From Glossina fuscipes (lineage: Eukaryota; Arthropoda; Insecta; Diptera; Glossinidae): DNA of 64,000 nucleotides. The stretch is taken from the NCBI RefSeq assembly GCF_014805625.2, contig NW_023998485.1, positions 1,237,349-1,301,348 on the forward strand, written 5' to 3'. The notes below the pieces were generated by a model, which searched no databases, was not told where the DNA came from, and worked only from the letters and a program-made list of their open reading frames with translations. This document shows, piece after piece, positions 48,027 to 59,444 of this stretch. Every line of letters begins with the position of its first letter. Positions within the stretch are counted from its first letter, which is position 1. Both the position numbers and the translations under genes were made by a program.

Positions 48027-51000
48027 AACCACACATATGCGTATGCTTGAATGGATGTATCAAAAGTTCAAACCAAACGAATTTAACGTGAAGCAAAACG
48101 ATTTAAATCAACTCAAACTCAATAAAACAATGCTTGTTGGCTGTTTCAATTCCTTCGTGTACTCTCTTGCCTCTCTTTCTGTGAGTGCTTACATTAAAAA
48201 AATACTTTACCGCAAGCAAACGCAATTACTTATTGCAAATCCAGCAGTAAAAAGCAATGCTTAAATGAGTCAGTATAAAGGAACTTATTCTCTCGCCGGA
48301 TAAATTTAACTCTTCGAATGTATCATCGAATATATATCTATATATTAATATATATGTTATAGATATCTTTACACACTTAGTTCAATGTACTAAACATTTA
48401 AGAGAGCGTGCAACAGCGGCATAATACGCAGACACATATTCTTCTTTATACATATTTTGTTATGCAGAAATGAGTTTCCGGGCTCTATGAGCTCTGTCAA
48501 CAATAACGTTCTCTTTAATAATGCAGGGTTCTCTCGTACTTATCTGTTTTACTTTTTCTTTCTTTCTAAACCATACTGTGAGGGCAATATTTCCCCTTTC
48601 AATCAAATTAAAACGTACGTTTACACATTCATACGCGTAAAGTAATGCTAAATTAAAACGCACTTGTGCCCTTAAAGCAAATAGGCAAAATAACTAAAAA
48701 GTAACGTTTCGAATTTAAATCTACATTAGAAAGAAAATTGAGAGAAGAGTCAATTTATTTCATGGGAAAATTTTAAATAATTTTGAAACTAAAATAAATT
48801 ATTATAACTGCTTCAGATTCGCGTGGATCTCTTTTTAGAGTAATACGGCCTACGGAAGTTTTTGTAAATCGGCATGAAATTCTCCTGGGAAAATATAACA
48901 TGCATTTGAAACTTCTACAATATTCTCTCTGCATATCACTACATATATAGAAACGTTTCGAAAAAACATAATGGATAAGAATTTGAAACATAATACACAA
49001 TAGCAGTTAACAATTCTTTTGCCTAAAATCACATCAATTAATGCACCAACTCCTTCTTTTGAAATTAGAAATCAGCTCTGCAGACAACCACAGCAGTAAT
49101 AACAGCAAAGGATCGTGTATATCTTCCTTTCAAGGCTTCGCTGTTATGGCCAATATTCGAGAGTATTATAGGGCGTATTTCAATTTAGCCGACTTCATTT
49201 AGACTAATGCCGATTACCTCCGCAAGTTTAACGTTTAACTTTACTCGCGTTCATGGTAATTGTTTGCTACATCCAGAAAAACGTGAAGTCTAGTCAAGAA
49301 AAAACTAATAAAACAAGAATAGAATTCTAACGGCTCTAAAATCGAATGTTTGATACCCACGTCCTTTCCCAACTTGATCTGCAATCGATAACAAAGATTG
49401 TATACGGTAAGCTTCAGTTTTTATGCACGTATATGCGATTAGGTAGGGTTCCAAAGACAGACTATATGCAGACGGATGAACGAGCTTAGTGTGACATAGA
49501 ATTTCATGGTAATAAAAGAATCTTCTTTAAATGTTATAAATGAGAGGATGAAACTAGTACTAGTAGATTTTCAATCATGTAGATACGAAATTTATATTTG
49601 CCTTCATGCAAATATAATTTACAATAGTTAGCTCCATAACTGCGAAACTCCTTTAATTTAATAGAATAAAAACAAAAGTAGTATATATTTGAAATAATTT
49701 TTACAAAACTCAAGGCAAATTTCTCCTACCGTTGCATTGTTTTCAATGGAGTTCGCCCTTCTACCCATTGGGTTGGTTTCGCCAAATCGTGCCACATATT
49801 TGTTACTTATAAAAATGTCTGTTATAAACGTATATACAATAAAAAAAATTTGGCTTATTAATACAATTGTTTAGCCATGAATAGCAGAATAGAGAGTGCT
49901 GTGGAGAAACTAGAAAAGCAAATTTAGTTTCAAATATCAAGCTTTTCGTTTTTTCTTAGAACACGATTAAAAATTACTAAGCGCCATTTTCAAAGAAACA
50001 AAAAAGAGAAACCAGTCTGGTAGATAGGTTTAATTATCAGTCAACAGCAAAACTATTTTATCACATTTATTTACGCTCTCATCCATTGATACTTAAGTTT
50101 CTATGTTATTGAAGTTATTTATTAACGGTTAGAAAATATGTTTTGGTTAAGTTTCAGCTAAAATAAAGCATTTTGTTAGATCTAATGAATACGCTGCCGT
50201 GTACATTTACAAAATTATAACTTAGAAATTTAGTTGTTCTAAACATCAGAATTTCGATTCAAGTGTAGAAAATAGCATCGTTTAAGCAACAACACTTCTA
50301 CAAAACCAAGTGAAGCGACACAATTCAACCTTAATACTTAAAACTTTGGTGCATGGTCGTAGTTATAAAAGGTGGTTGGTTGATAAAGACGTAACACTTA
50401 CACAATGGGGCCCAGCATATCCCAGGCCACATCCACTGCCTATCTCTCTCCTCGCTTGTTTCTGGCCATCATCGTGCGGCACGTATGGCGAATATCCCCT
50501 GTTTTGTTTTTAAAATTCGCACGCGACCAGTTCGTTTACAATTTCTTACACGAAAATGAAACGGTATCCTTTTCAGGTACCCTTTTTCAATAAATGTTAA
50601 TCCTCCTTTTGTTTTTCTTTTCGTATGTTAGTTGTAGTCCCGAATTCTGCGTTGAAGGCCTTAAATTTTGCCTAGCGATCAGAACAATTCCAAATAAGTT
50701 TTGCTATGGATGGTGATTTTCCATAAAAAACTTTTGGGTCCTCTCCTTCCTTCTTCTTCTTTTAACTGCACTGCACCCCAATGATTGCAATTTTCCCCAA
50801 AATGCTTACTTTCTCCCAACTCTACCGAAGCGATTGTCTCTTCAGAGGTATATCATAACGGCTATATCGTTGGATGAGAACCTTCGTGGCCTGTTGAAAT
50901 GCAGTACGATGTGTCATACAAAATATTTTCTGAGCTTTACACAAATTTGAAGACCCCGCAACAATTTCGCACAAAGCTAGGTTCTCAATAAATAGTACAG

Positions 51001-52094
51001 ATGAAGCCTTACATGGTCTTATTGGCGCTCGCGTTGAAAAATGAAACTAAGCGCTTGTTGTCAAATTTGATTTCAAATTCGTCAATTTGAAATTAGACCC
51101 TTACATTCCTACGTATGCGTAATCGATAATTTCATCTTACGGCCTTAAGATTATTTTTTTAAACTTTTATTTTTGCTTACTACAACCTGCAAATGAATCG
51201 AACACACTCGACGCATACATATATAGAGGGGCTCAGGCGTATAAACAAAAATTCATCCATACATTAATATTTTTCTAAGCGCACTTCTTGCGCATTATTA
51301 AGCTAAGGAGATTTGTAGAATATTTTTTAAAAAAAAGTAACTATTGCCAGAGTGTAGGGCATAAAGAAATGACAAATATTTTTGAAATTATACAATAATA
51401 TAACGAAGTTTTATTCATAAATAATATATTGGACAGTTGGTCATTCTAAATAATCAACGAAATTTTTTTGTGAACTGCGAGAATGACACTGTGCGAGAGT
51501 AGGGAACATTGCGTAAGCAAGGAAGAGCGAGGTTGTATTTATTACATATGACGTAAACAGCGAGTTCAAACGTATTTGACTTAGAAGAGCAATTTTATAA
51601 ATAATGAAAAATAGGTTTTTCAGTTCTCTCTATTTACAAATTTTCTGCTAGATTTCGTGAAAAAAACTAAAATCGAAAAAATTTAACCGATTACAATCCT
51701 AACAAAGTATATAACAAAGAAACACGAAAAAGAAAACATTTTAAACTCAAGAAGTTGTAAATTACATATATATGTATATAAAAAGAGGGCGTCATAATAA
51801 ATGCGATGCACACTTATGTAAAAGAACGTAAACCGATATGGACGTCTTTGCGTAAATGATGCTATAGAACACAGTAAAACAACGTACATGTAAAAAAAGA
51901 CAGTTTATAGATACATGTAGTCTGAAAACACACAAAAATAACAGCACAGTACAATAGATCAGCACAGCCGTCATTGACATATTGCCACACACAGCTTACT
52001 CATACTTGGCCTGCTCATTGTTAAATACAACAATAACCATATGAACGTGTGTGTGTGCGTGGAGGAGTGTTTCAAAAAATTTGTACGCAGACAA
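48027..52094. other. noncoding
   Basis: No gene recognised over 4 kb. A DINE-like scrap (TTTGATACCCACGTCC, CAGACGGATGAACG) lies at 49.35-49.48 kb. TATA-rich partial palindromes occur at 48.33-48.36 kb. A GC-richer block at 50.40-50.51 kb (GGGGCCCAGCATATCCCAGG) gives short protein-like frames, but none is recognisable. Confidence 0.4.
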
Positions 52095-52104
52095 NNNNNN
52101 NNNN
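52095..52104. other. assembly gap (10 N) between identical flanks
   Basis: Ten N. The 47 bases before it (52048-52094) and the 47 after it (52105-52151) are identical, starting TGTGTGTGTGCGTGGAGGAG and ending ACGCAGACAA. This is the signature of two overlapping contig ends joined with a placeholder, so the second copy is probably an artefact. Confidence 0.95.
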
Positions 52105-52151
52105 TGTGTGTGTGCGTGGAGGAGTGTTTCAAAAAATTTGTACGCAGACAA

Positions 52152-53874
52152 CAATAAACATATATAAATTATAATAAAAAAAGGTCCTCTAAAGAAAAAA
52201 GAAGAAGGGAATATCTACACGTTTGCATAACACCTTTAAATGAATGAAATTTGGTGTTTGTTTTTTTTCGTTTCATTTTGTTACCTATAAGTTAACCATT
52301 AAAACATTGACTTTGATTAACGGTATAACACAAATTTTAATATGCAAAGTAATTCAGTTCTTCTAGTTTGTGTTTCTCTTTCGCTTTATTGCACGCGCTC
52401 ATACATATACATAAATATCTCCCTTCCTCTCCGCGAAACGCATAAAAAGAATACACGCAGGCACAATTTTAAGTTAAAAACTCATCGTATAGATACAATA
52501 CAGTCCTATGTTAAATATGCGCGTGCATTTGTTGACATGATTCAACTTCAAGAACGGAAGTAATACTTTAGAAATTATTTGTATTGTTCCTTTTTTAATT
52601 TATTCTTACAATTCATTGCAATGCATTGTCGTCATAGTTATAGCTGTTATTATTTACGATGTCCATGTCCATGCTTCAATATATGGCAAGCATGTAAGAA
52701 TTTTGCGCACATATTTTTGTGTCAATTATCCGAAAAGAATGATTACAAAGAATACCTATACATCTAACAACTTCCGTTATTTAATTAAAAAGGCACTGCC
52801 AGATTCTAATTCTAAAAATCTACACAAAAATGTTACGTGTTCCAAACATTATCAAAGGTTAAGTAGAGTCTCTATATACTTTATTATATACATAGTGCAG
52901 TAAAAATGAAATACAATGCAAAACTTTATTATTATGGAATATAGTATATTCTAATATAAGTAAGGAAACTAGTATCTATGGATATCAATCGTACAATAGG
53001 AAAACGCTTAACTTCGTAGACATAATCCTTGTTAACCATTCAAACGTTCTGTAAATATCTCGACCGATCAAATTATTTCTAATATTTGCAGTTGGAATAT
53101 ATTAATAGATAATCCATTTCAAGACGCATATACTTTTAGGAGCTTGTGATGAAGAATTTTTTCGTCGCAATGTTCTGAAGCATCGAAATTTTTTATCCGA
53201 CCGTATTTTTCCTGCTCTTATATTTGCAATTATTCCAACTTGCATTTCGCGCCTCATTCCAGTCCTATTTAAATGATTTCTTTATTTCAAGCCAACCTAC
53301 AAAAACAAGCTTTAAAAAAAAGAACCTTTGCATCTTCTATCGACTCCATTCAATTGAGAGAAAGATGCGCTTTTGACATTGATATCAAGATTATATCTAT
53401 ACCATAAAATCATCGGGTTCCCTTAAACTAAGAACTTTCCCTTACTAGCAATAAATTATAAGAATAGAAAACGAATCGTTTTGAAATGGTTGATTATGTT
53501 GATGTTAAACCTGCAGACATTATTTAGTTGCACAAAACCTTTTCTATTCAAGGATTTATTTTTCTGCTTTAGCCGTTAAAATGCGAGATAGACGCGAATT
53601 ACAAATTTGCAAGTGAAATGAAACATCAAAGAATCAAGAAAAAGGATACATTATGGAAAGATAAATCCTTCTTTAACCGGTAGCTTTTCTGATTGTCGAA
53701 CATAAATTTCTTAAATGAAATAAGTCTGCTAAGCTTTTACTTACTATAAACGGACAAATGAAATATACTATTAATTCAATAGATGTAAGTACATTTCACT
53801 TAATTATACTGACATAAGAATTCAGGTTAGATCATAAAAAAATTAAAATAATATATTTAGAACAAGTTTACGTA
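52152..53874. other. noncoding, downstream of the ankyrin gene
   Basis: No gene recognised. The part near 53.8 kb should include the 3' UTR of the ankyrin-repeat gene. Confidence 0.4.
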
Positions 53875-53880
53875 CCTTAA
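53866..53880 (-). promoter_or_regulatory. strong splice donor just after the ankyrin gene stop
   Basis: On the minus strand ATTAAG|GTACGTAAAC lies with the exon end at 53876, 27 bases after the TAG stop of the ankyrin gene. It fits the donor consensus well. It suggests a 3' UTR intron; being under 50 nt from the stop, it would not be expected to trigger decay. Confidence 0.4.
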
Positions 53881-53902
53881 TACCAAAGCCTTTTCGTTTT
53901 GA

Positions 53903-54900
53903 CTACACTGACAATATAGCTGTTAAGTATTGTTCTAGTACCGCTTGGGCCAAAAAGGCGCCATATTCTACGGCAAGAGAATAAGCGGTGTCACCATTCT
54001 CGTTTGTGGCCGTCATGTCTGGATCTTTTGTCAGCAATTCATTACACGTATGTGGATGATTACCGACGACTGCGTACATTAGGGCAGTATTACCGATAAC
54101 GTCCATGTGTGAAGAATTAGCACCTCTTTCCAATAAGTAGCGTACCACCTCATGATGACCGCCGGAAGCGGCTAACAATAGAGGAGTTACCATCTCTGGA
54201 GCTTCTGCATTGACGGAGGCACCCGCATCTACTAACAGTTGCACTGCTGCGAACTGTCCGTAGTAGCAAGCCCAGTGCAGAGGTGTAAAACCGAAATAAT
54301 CTTTCGCGTCGATATTTTGTTGTTTTTCAAATTCCACTTGATCCTCTGTGATTTCACCCTGACCAGCACGCTCATGAAATGAAAGTTTCACTTCAACTGG
54401 ACAAAACGTGGCCTCAGTGTTTCCGCGTTGCAAATTCGTGAGAACAGTAGTTTGCGGTCGATACGGTAAGAAGGCAGATTTATGTTTGCCTACAGTAGCA
54501 CCAGAGCTATGATCATGAAGAAGGCTAGAAGAGTGCAACGAATTGGGTGTGGATAAAGGTGTTGATGTGCTAGACGGAGAGGGTGTATCCGTTTGGCGTT
54601 GAGATTCTTGACTAACGGAACATGGTGGTGATAAAGTTGATCGGGAATGGAATTTTGAACTAAAAAGAAAAATATAATCTAACAACAACAATTACAACAG
54701 ATTGACGTTAAACGTATTAAACGTTATAAGAAATCACGTTAATTTTTCAAGATTTTGAAAAATATTTAAAAAAATTGTATCTGGCAATGCTTTATATAAC
54801 CTAAATAAAGTAAAGTTTGTCAATACAATCATTTGGACAAGCACACATCGTAACGCTGATTGATATACGCTAAAACTTACCGGCTACTATCATCAGACAT
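53903..54900 (-). CDS. RFXANK/ANKRA2-family ankyrin-repeat protein (two coding exons)
   Basis: Exon 1 (54881-54900) is ATG TCT GAT GAT AGT AGC CG, then GTAAGT. The intron (54660-54880) ends TTTTTCTTTTTAG. Exon 2 (53903-54659) continues in frame (MSDDSSR-SKFHSRS...) to TAG, giving 258 residues. Residues about 10-120 are Ser/Thr/Pro-rich and look disordered. The C-terminal half has four ankyrin repeats: FGFTPLHWACYYGQFAAVQL, MVTPLLLAASGGHHEVVRYL, IGNTALMYAVVGNHPHTCNE and NGDTAYSLAVEYG, ending in a VLEQYLTAIL helix. The order, the NTALMYAV.GNH block and the C-terminal L.VEYG..VLE..L match human RFXANK and ANKRA2. In mammals these bind PxLPxI/L motifs (RFXANK in the RFX complex, ANKRA2 with class IIa HDACs and megalin); flies have no MHC class II, so its role here is open. 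The Met context AAACATG fits flies. Confidence 0.88.
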
Positions 54901-56586
54901 GTTTTCGTATTTTGTTTTCTTCTCACACTTGCACCAACTATGGCATTCGTTTCCAAAATCATTTGATTCAATCACTGCAAAACAACTCGTACCGTCTTGT
55001 TGCTTTTATGCTCTTTTACCCCGCTCTCATTTGCTTTAGTTATAAATTGCTCCCCTGTCAAAAACGTTGTCTCACTTTCGCCAACAAGAATGTTTAAGTT
55101 GTGTAAATTCGCAGAGAAGAGGTGGAGAAGACTTCACCTGCACAGCGCACCGACACAACAATACACACAATTACTACATCGCCATACGAAAAAAAAAGAA
55201 ACATTTCAAATAAAATGTGAATGAACTGCAAACGAAACGACAGACGATTAGAAAGAAACAATCGCGCATAGCACATAGTGAATGAAAAGCCAAGTAGGGA
55301 GGGAAGGGTGGTGAGGTAACACAGTAGAGACAAAAATTCGTAGTAGAAAAAATACAAAATAATGAAATACGCAAATGCCAGGAGTGATAGCAAAGAAGTT
55401 TTTTACCTAAACATACTTTTCACTATTACGCCTTTTTTTCTGCATTGTGTTACATACGGGACCAGGATTTTTTTGTGTAAACAAGAACCGATGGTGGAAA
55501 AAAATGGCCGCTACGCATTGAGCAAAAATACTACGAACGCAAAAGGCGGCGAAATTATCAATAACAGTATTTTATAACACATGGGTTACTTTCTTTTACG
55601 TACTTTATTTATTTGTATCGCACTCACCTTATTTTAAAATTTTCTGCAATTTTCTAAAATTCACTTAAAATATTTCAATTCTTTTTACAATAATTTGCGC
55701 AGCTTAAAATCCAAAATTTGTTTTTGCGCGTACAACACCACACATTAAGAGGAGAATAGTTGGAATTTTCGTGTAAGTACACACTTGCGACACGCTCTTG
55801 TACTCTCCTCCTCTCATTGTTTATTATATATTAAAGTGTTGCCAGGTCCTTAAAAGAATTTATATTCAGCGTATATTTTATAGTGCTTGGGAATATATTT
55901 TATCTTAAATGTAATAAACAGTCATTTACGCGTAGTTGGTAGTACATATGTCATTTAGCTTGTAGCTTGTAGCATGTGTTTAGATTAGGCATATTAGTTT
56001 CTCGCATATCTTCTTCGTATCGTTTTTTATTTATTTACTTCGTTAGAAAGTGCTGAACTTAAAGGATGGGTAGTGTGTAACTGTGATTGAAAAACCTGTG
56101 TGAAAACGCTTAGTCACCTCTTGTCGTAGACATACTCACTCTTTGTATATTTTCTACATATATATATTTTTGGAAACAAATCATTTTTCAAAAGCTGTAC
56201 TGGCTTCACTTAACAACTATGAATTAATAACATAATCGGGGAATAATCATCATCACAGTCAAAAGTACCTGTTTCTGTTACATAAGGAATCAAATGCGGA
56301 ACTCCTGTAGTTTTCCAAGAGTCATTACACAAAATCGCTTAAAATAAATTAAAATTTTGCCAATAAAACTAAGGTGTCTCCTTCAAACAAAACTATGAAT
56401 AAGAATAATTTAAATAAATTTGAAGAAAATCAGAACGTTTACTATAACATATTATTTTCATAAACTATAAAACTTTGATTGCCACTCTCAACCTAATATC
56501 GCAAATAATCTGGATGATATTAAGTATTTATCCTCTGAAAGTATTAACATTATCGTATGCTTGGTTCTCATAAATCTCGCATATAA
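54901..56586. other. noncoding, upstream of the ankyrin gene
   Basis: It should contain the 5' UTR and promoter of the minus-strand ankyrin gene. I could not place the transcription start. No other gene recognised. Confidence 0.4.
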
Positions 56587-56898
56587 TTATATTAGTGCCC
56601 GAGTGCAGATAAGCTTTTGAATTAAAATTTCTAATACTAAAATTGGATAACCGGATTCTAAAATCATTAGCAAAATCTCTTCGTTTTCAAAAACGTATGT
56701 GACACACTTCACAACGGTTTGTAATTTGTTATGGAGACATAACTTTACCATACATATCGAAGATTTGGCGAGTGGCACAGTTAGAAATTTAATCAATCCT
56801 AATTTAGCGCGTATTATCGTAAAACTAACGTGATCATCTTTATTTAAACCAGAATTAAATTTGAAGTCGTGGTTACAAATCAGAGATTCAGAAGTATT
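56587..56898 (-). pseudogene. helical, ARM-like coding fragment, unidentified
   Basis: A 103-codon open frame starts right after a stop and has no initial Met until residue 36 (of IRAKLGLIKFLTVPLAK). The translation alternates amphipathic helices (SSICMVKLCLHNKLQTVVKC, VTYVFENEEILLMILESGYP, ILVLEILIQKL) in a way typical of armadillo/HEAT repeats. I could not name the protein. Being open, helical and next to other gene pieces, it may be another captured fragment. Confidence 0.35.
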
Positions 56899-57487
56899 TT
56901 CTTATCTATGTCGTTTTCCGATAGCTACTTGTGTCAAAGGCTGCTTAGATACTTTATCATAAGCAAGTTTTGTAAATCCAAATATGAACACAACAACAAA
57001 AATAATAGCTGCGTAGCTACCAATCTCAGACCAAATGTTTTCCATATTATCACCCTTTTCGAAATCTTTTGGGATATTTTTATCACTTGGCGTTCACTAG
57101 GGGGGTGTACGATACTGCAATCACGTGCTGTGCCTTTCATGAAATTTTATCATTTTTAATTAGTAGATGAAATGTATTAAGCTTGTTAAGTAGCTTACCT
57201 AATTCCATCTGACGGGAAATAACAAATATTTGAGTTTCAAATTTCTGAAACCTAACATTTAATATATAACAGTCTGTACTACGTTCTGATCAAAAAGGGA
57301 ATTTTTGTTGCTTCTTCTGCTGCTTAGATAACAAAATATTGGTTCTTCTTTTGCTTAAAAGTTTTTTTAACTTATAATTCCTTTTTTGTTTGGATTTTTG
57401 TGCAATTGTATTTATTTGATTGTTTGTGTATGCTTTGCTGTTTGTTGTGTCCTCTGTGTGTTTCTTTCTCTCATTAAACATTTATTA
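56899..57487. other. noncoding
   Basis: No gene recognised; AT-rich. Confidence 0.35.
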
Positions 57488-57555
57488 TTTTGGTTGCGCG
57501 CTATACTTTTTTGGTTGCGCGCTATACTTTTTGGTTGCGCGCTATACTTTTTTGG
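57488..57555. repeat. 20/21-bp tandem repeat, three units
   Basis: TTTGGTTGCGCGCTATACTT occurs three times (unit starts about 57490, 57511 and 57531) with only the T-run length varying. GGTTGCGC also occurs in the 36.7-kb repeat, but the rest differs. Confidence 0.85.
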
Positions 57556-57992
57556 AGGTCAGTATATCAAACTCTCAAACCATAAAAACACTCAGCCAAG
57601 CAAATTTTACTCTCAAATGTACTCTCGCCTAATTTGGATTAAAAATCATATAGTGGTAGTTTTGTAAGAAAATCCAAAAATTTACCACCTGGTAGTTTTT
57701 AAAATTGTTGAACACACTTGTCATATGCTTTGATTTCTCTCTGAAATTCGTTACCGGTTTTTTTCATAACTTTTCGCTAACGATTTTTGTCGATTTGTTT
57801 TCGATTTTTTCCTTTTTCAATCAATAACAGCCAACAAAAAAACATTTGTTTTGGTTTTATACAAAATTTCGAATGCTTTGGAACTAAAAATTTTATTCCT
57901 ATACACAATTTATTGAGATTTTAATACGTTAAAATTTACATTAAATTCCTCATATCTAGATTTCTTAATATTTATTTTTAAACTGCCTTAAA
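57556..57992. other. noncoding
   Basis: No gene recognised. Confidence 0.35.
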
Positions 57993-58400
57993 TTATTTTA
58001 ACTTTTTTCTAACCACCACGAAAATCCGCTGGCTGGCGTTTTGCCGCAAAAAGTTTTTCATTGCTAATGTGCGCTCTTGCTCAGTACACAAAACGGAGTT
58101 CCAATTCACCTCTCTCCTCAAGGTGGATTTCTTAGACTGCTGTGACAACAACGTTCGATAGTCAGTGTTGCTATTGGGAATAGTGAATTGATGTGGAATA
58201 CATTTCAATTTACTCAGCCTAGAAATGTTCACGAATAAGTATGCGCAAATAACAAAGTTATTCCTATAATCCAAAACAAAAAGATTTTTGCTTTTCTCTA
58301 CAAAAATTTGCTTGCAGAAGCCAATTCCCTTAGTTCGAATGTATAATTGGACCATTTGTTTGTCTTGCTCTTTACATTTATTTGTATAATTGTTTACCAT
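57993..58400 (-). CDS. orphan 135-residue basic protein, function unknown
   Basis: A complete 135-codon frame with Met context GGAAAATGG. The product is basic and Cys-containing, with no transmembrane segment or repeat. Its segments include MVQLYIRTKGIGFCKQIFVE, FVLDYRNNFVICAYLFVNIS, SKKSTLRREVNWNSVL and a Lys/Arg-rich C-terminus ending VVRKKLK. No known domain was recognised. It is the longest unexplained frame in the window and sits at the edge of the gene-fragment region, so it could be a new gene, an exon of a captured gene, or chance in AT-rich DNA. Codon use is not obviously abnormal. Confidence 0.35.
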   Translation of the reverse strand: MVNNYTNKCKEQDKQMVQLYIRTKGIGFCKQIFVEKSKNLFVLDYRNNFVICAYLFVNISRLSKLKCIPHQFTIPNSNTDYRTLLSQQSKKSTLRREVNWNSVLCTEQERTLAMKNFLRQNASQRIFVVVRKKLK

Positions 58401-58729
58401 TTTCCTACTAGTTTGGCAGTTGATCAGCTACTCGAAAATAATGCATACATAATTTATATATACATATAATTTGTTTATCAAAACGTATCACATATCCGAT
58501 GCAAAAGCGTGTTTCATTCCAATAGTCTCTGCTTTAACACAGAGTTGTTGAACAAGTCAGTTAATTGGTATCGCTCAATCAACATCGTGGAATATTTTGA
58601 GAAAAAATGCACAAGTAATTTAATATTTAATGTCTGGAATTGGTATTTGATTTGTGTCTTTCAAGGCGTAGTCATAGTATTGGTTTAGCAATAGGAAATT
58701 TTCTTTGTATTGAAGACGTAAAAATTTAT
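58401..58729. other. noncoding
   Basis: Nothing recognised. Confidence 0.35.
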
Positions 58730-58865
58730 CCTTTTCCAGTATTAAGTTCGAAATGAGTATTATTTTGCAGTATTAAATTCGAAATAAGTATTCTTTTCCA
58801 GTATTAAGTTCGAAATAAGTATTCTTTTTCAGTATTAAGTTCGAAATAAGTATTCTTTTTCAATA
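58730..58865. repeat. 30/31-bp minisatellite, four units
   Basis: Units of the form AGTATTAAGTTCGAAATAAG followed by TATTCTTTTCC repeat four times with one to four substitutions each. The two right-hand units are nearly identical, indicating recent slippage or unequal exchange. Confidence 0.9.
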
Positions 58866-59259
58866 TGCATGTGAGATTTATGCTTGGCTACTCTCAAATT
58901 TGCTGGAGCAATATTTTGAACGTTCACAATGTTAATGATAAAATTGAAAAATTGAATTGTAAAATTGAACAAATTAAGAAATTTTATATGCAAGCATACA
59001 TTTATTAATAAAAAATAAATAAACATTAGATACTAAATATCCTAAAGTTTTCACTTTCACTACTTACCTTTCTCTACTTTTCCTTTGTTTTGCCGACGTC
59101 TTTGCATTTAACAGTTCGACCTTTGTTTTCTGTTAAGTAAGCCTAAAAGTAGACCGCCATAATTTTTTTTTTTTATCAAATGAAACAAAACAGTAGCTAA
59201 ATTCTTTGCTATTTGCAGAACGAACGTGAAACTCTATCGTAATTTGCAAAACCGCCAGC
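58866..59259. other. noncoding, left copy of a duplicated segment
   Basis: At 59028-59120 ACTAAATATCCTAAAGTTTT ... CCTTTGTTTTGCCGACGTCT, TTGCATTTAACAG is matched at 59813-59871 with about 30 bp missing in the right copy. A minus-strand donor-like AAAGGTAAGTAGTG lies at about 59063-59076 in the left copy. Confidence 0.5.
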
Positions 59260-59444
59260 GTTATAAGTCAGGAAATCTTTTAAATGCAGCTTTATAAGTC
59301 AGGAAATATGTTAAAGTAGCTTTATAAGTCAGGAAATCTGTTAAAGTAGCTTTATAAGTCAGGAAATCTGTTAAAGTAGCTTTATAATTCAGGAAATCTG
59401 TTAAAGTAGCTTTATAATTCAAGAAATCTGTTAAATCTGTTAAA
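59260..59444. repeat. 30-bp minisatellite, six units
   Basis: Six units of AGCTTTATAAGTCAGGAAAT then CTGTTAAAGT. The central units are identical; the left one (ATCTTTTAAATGC) and the right ones (ATAATTCA) are diverged. Same period as the 58.73-kb array but unrelated sequence. Confidence 0.92.

Noticed and set aside
50310..50593. GC-richer frames at 50.3-50.6 kb as a gene
   Set aside because: Two overlapping short frames with no domain; the GGGCCC-rich patch is small and unsupported.
52048..52151. 47-bp tandem duplication
   Set aside because: The copies flank an N gap, so this is an assembly overlap rather than biology.
58730..59444. Regular ~30-bp repeats resembling a CRISPR array
   Set aside because: Units are head-to-tail with no unique spacers, and the genome is animal; they are minisatellites.
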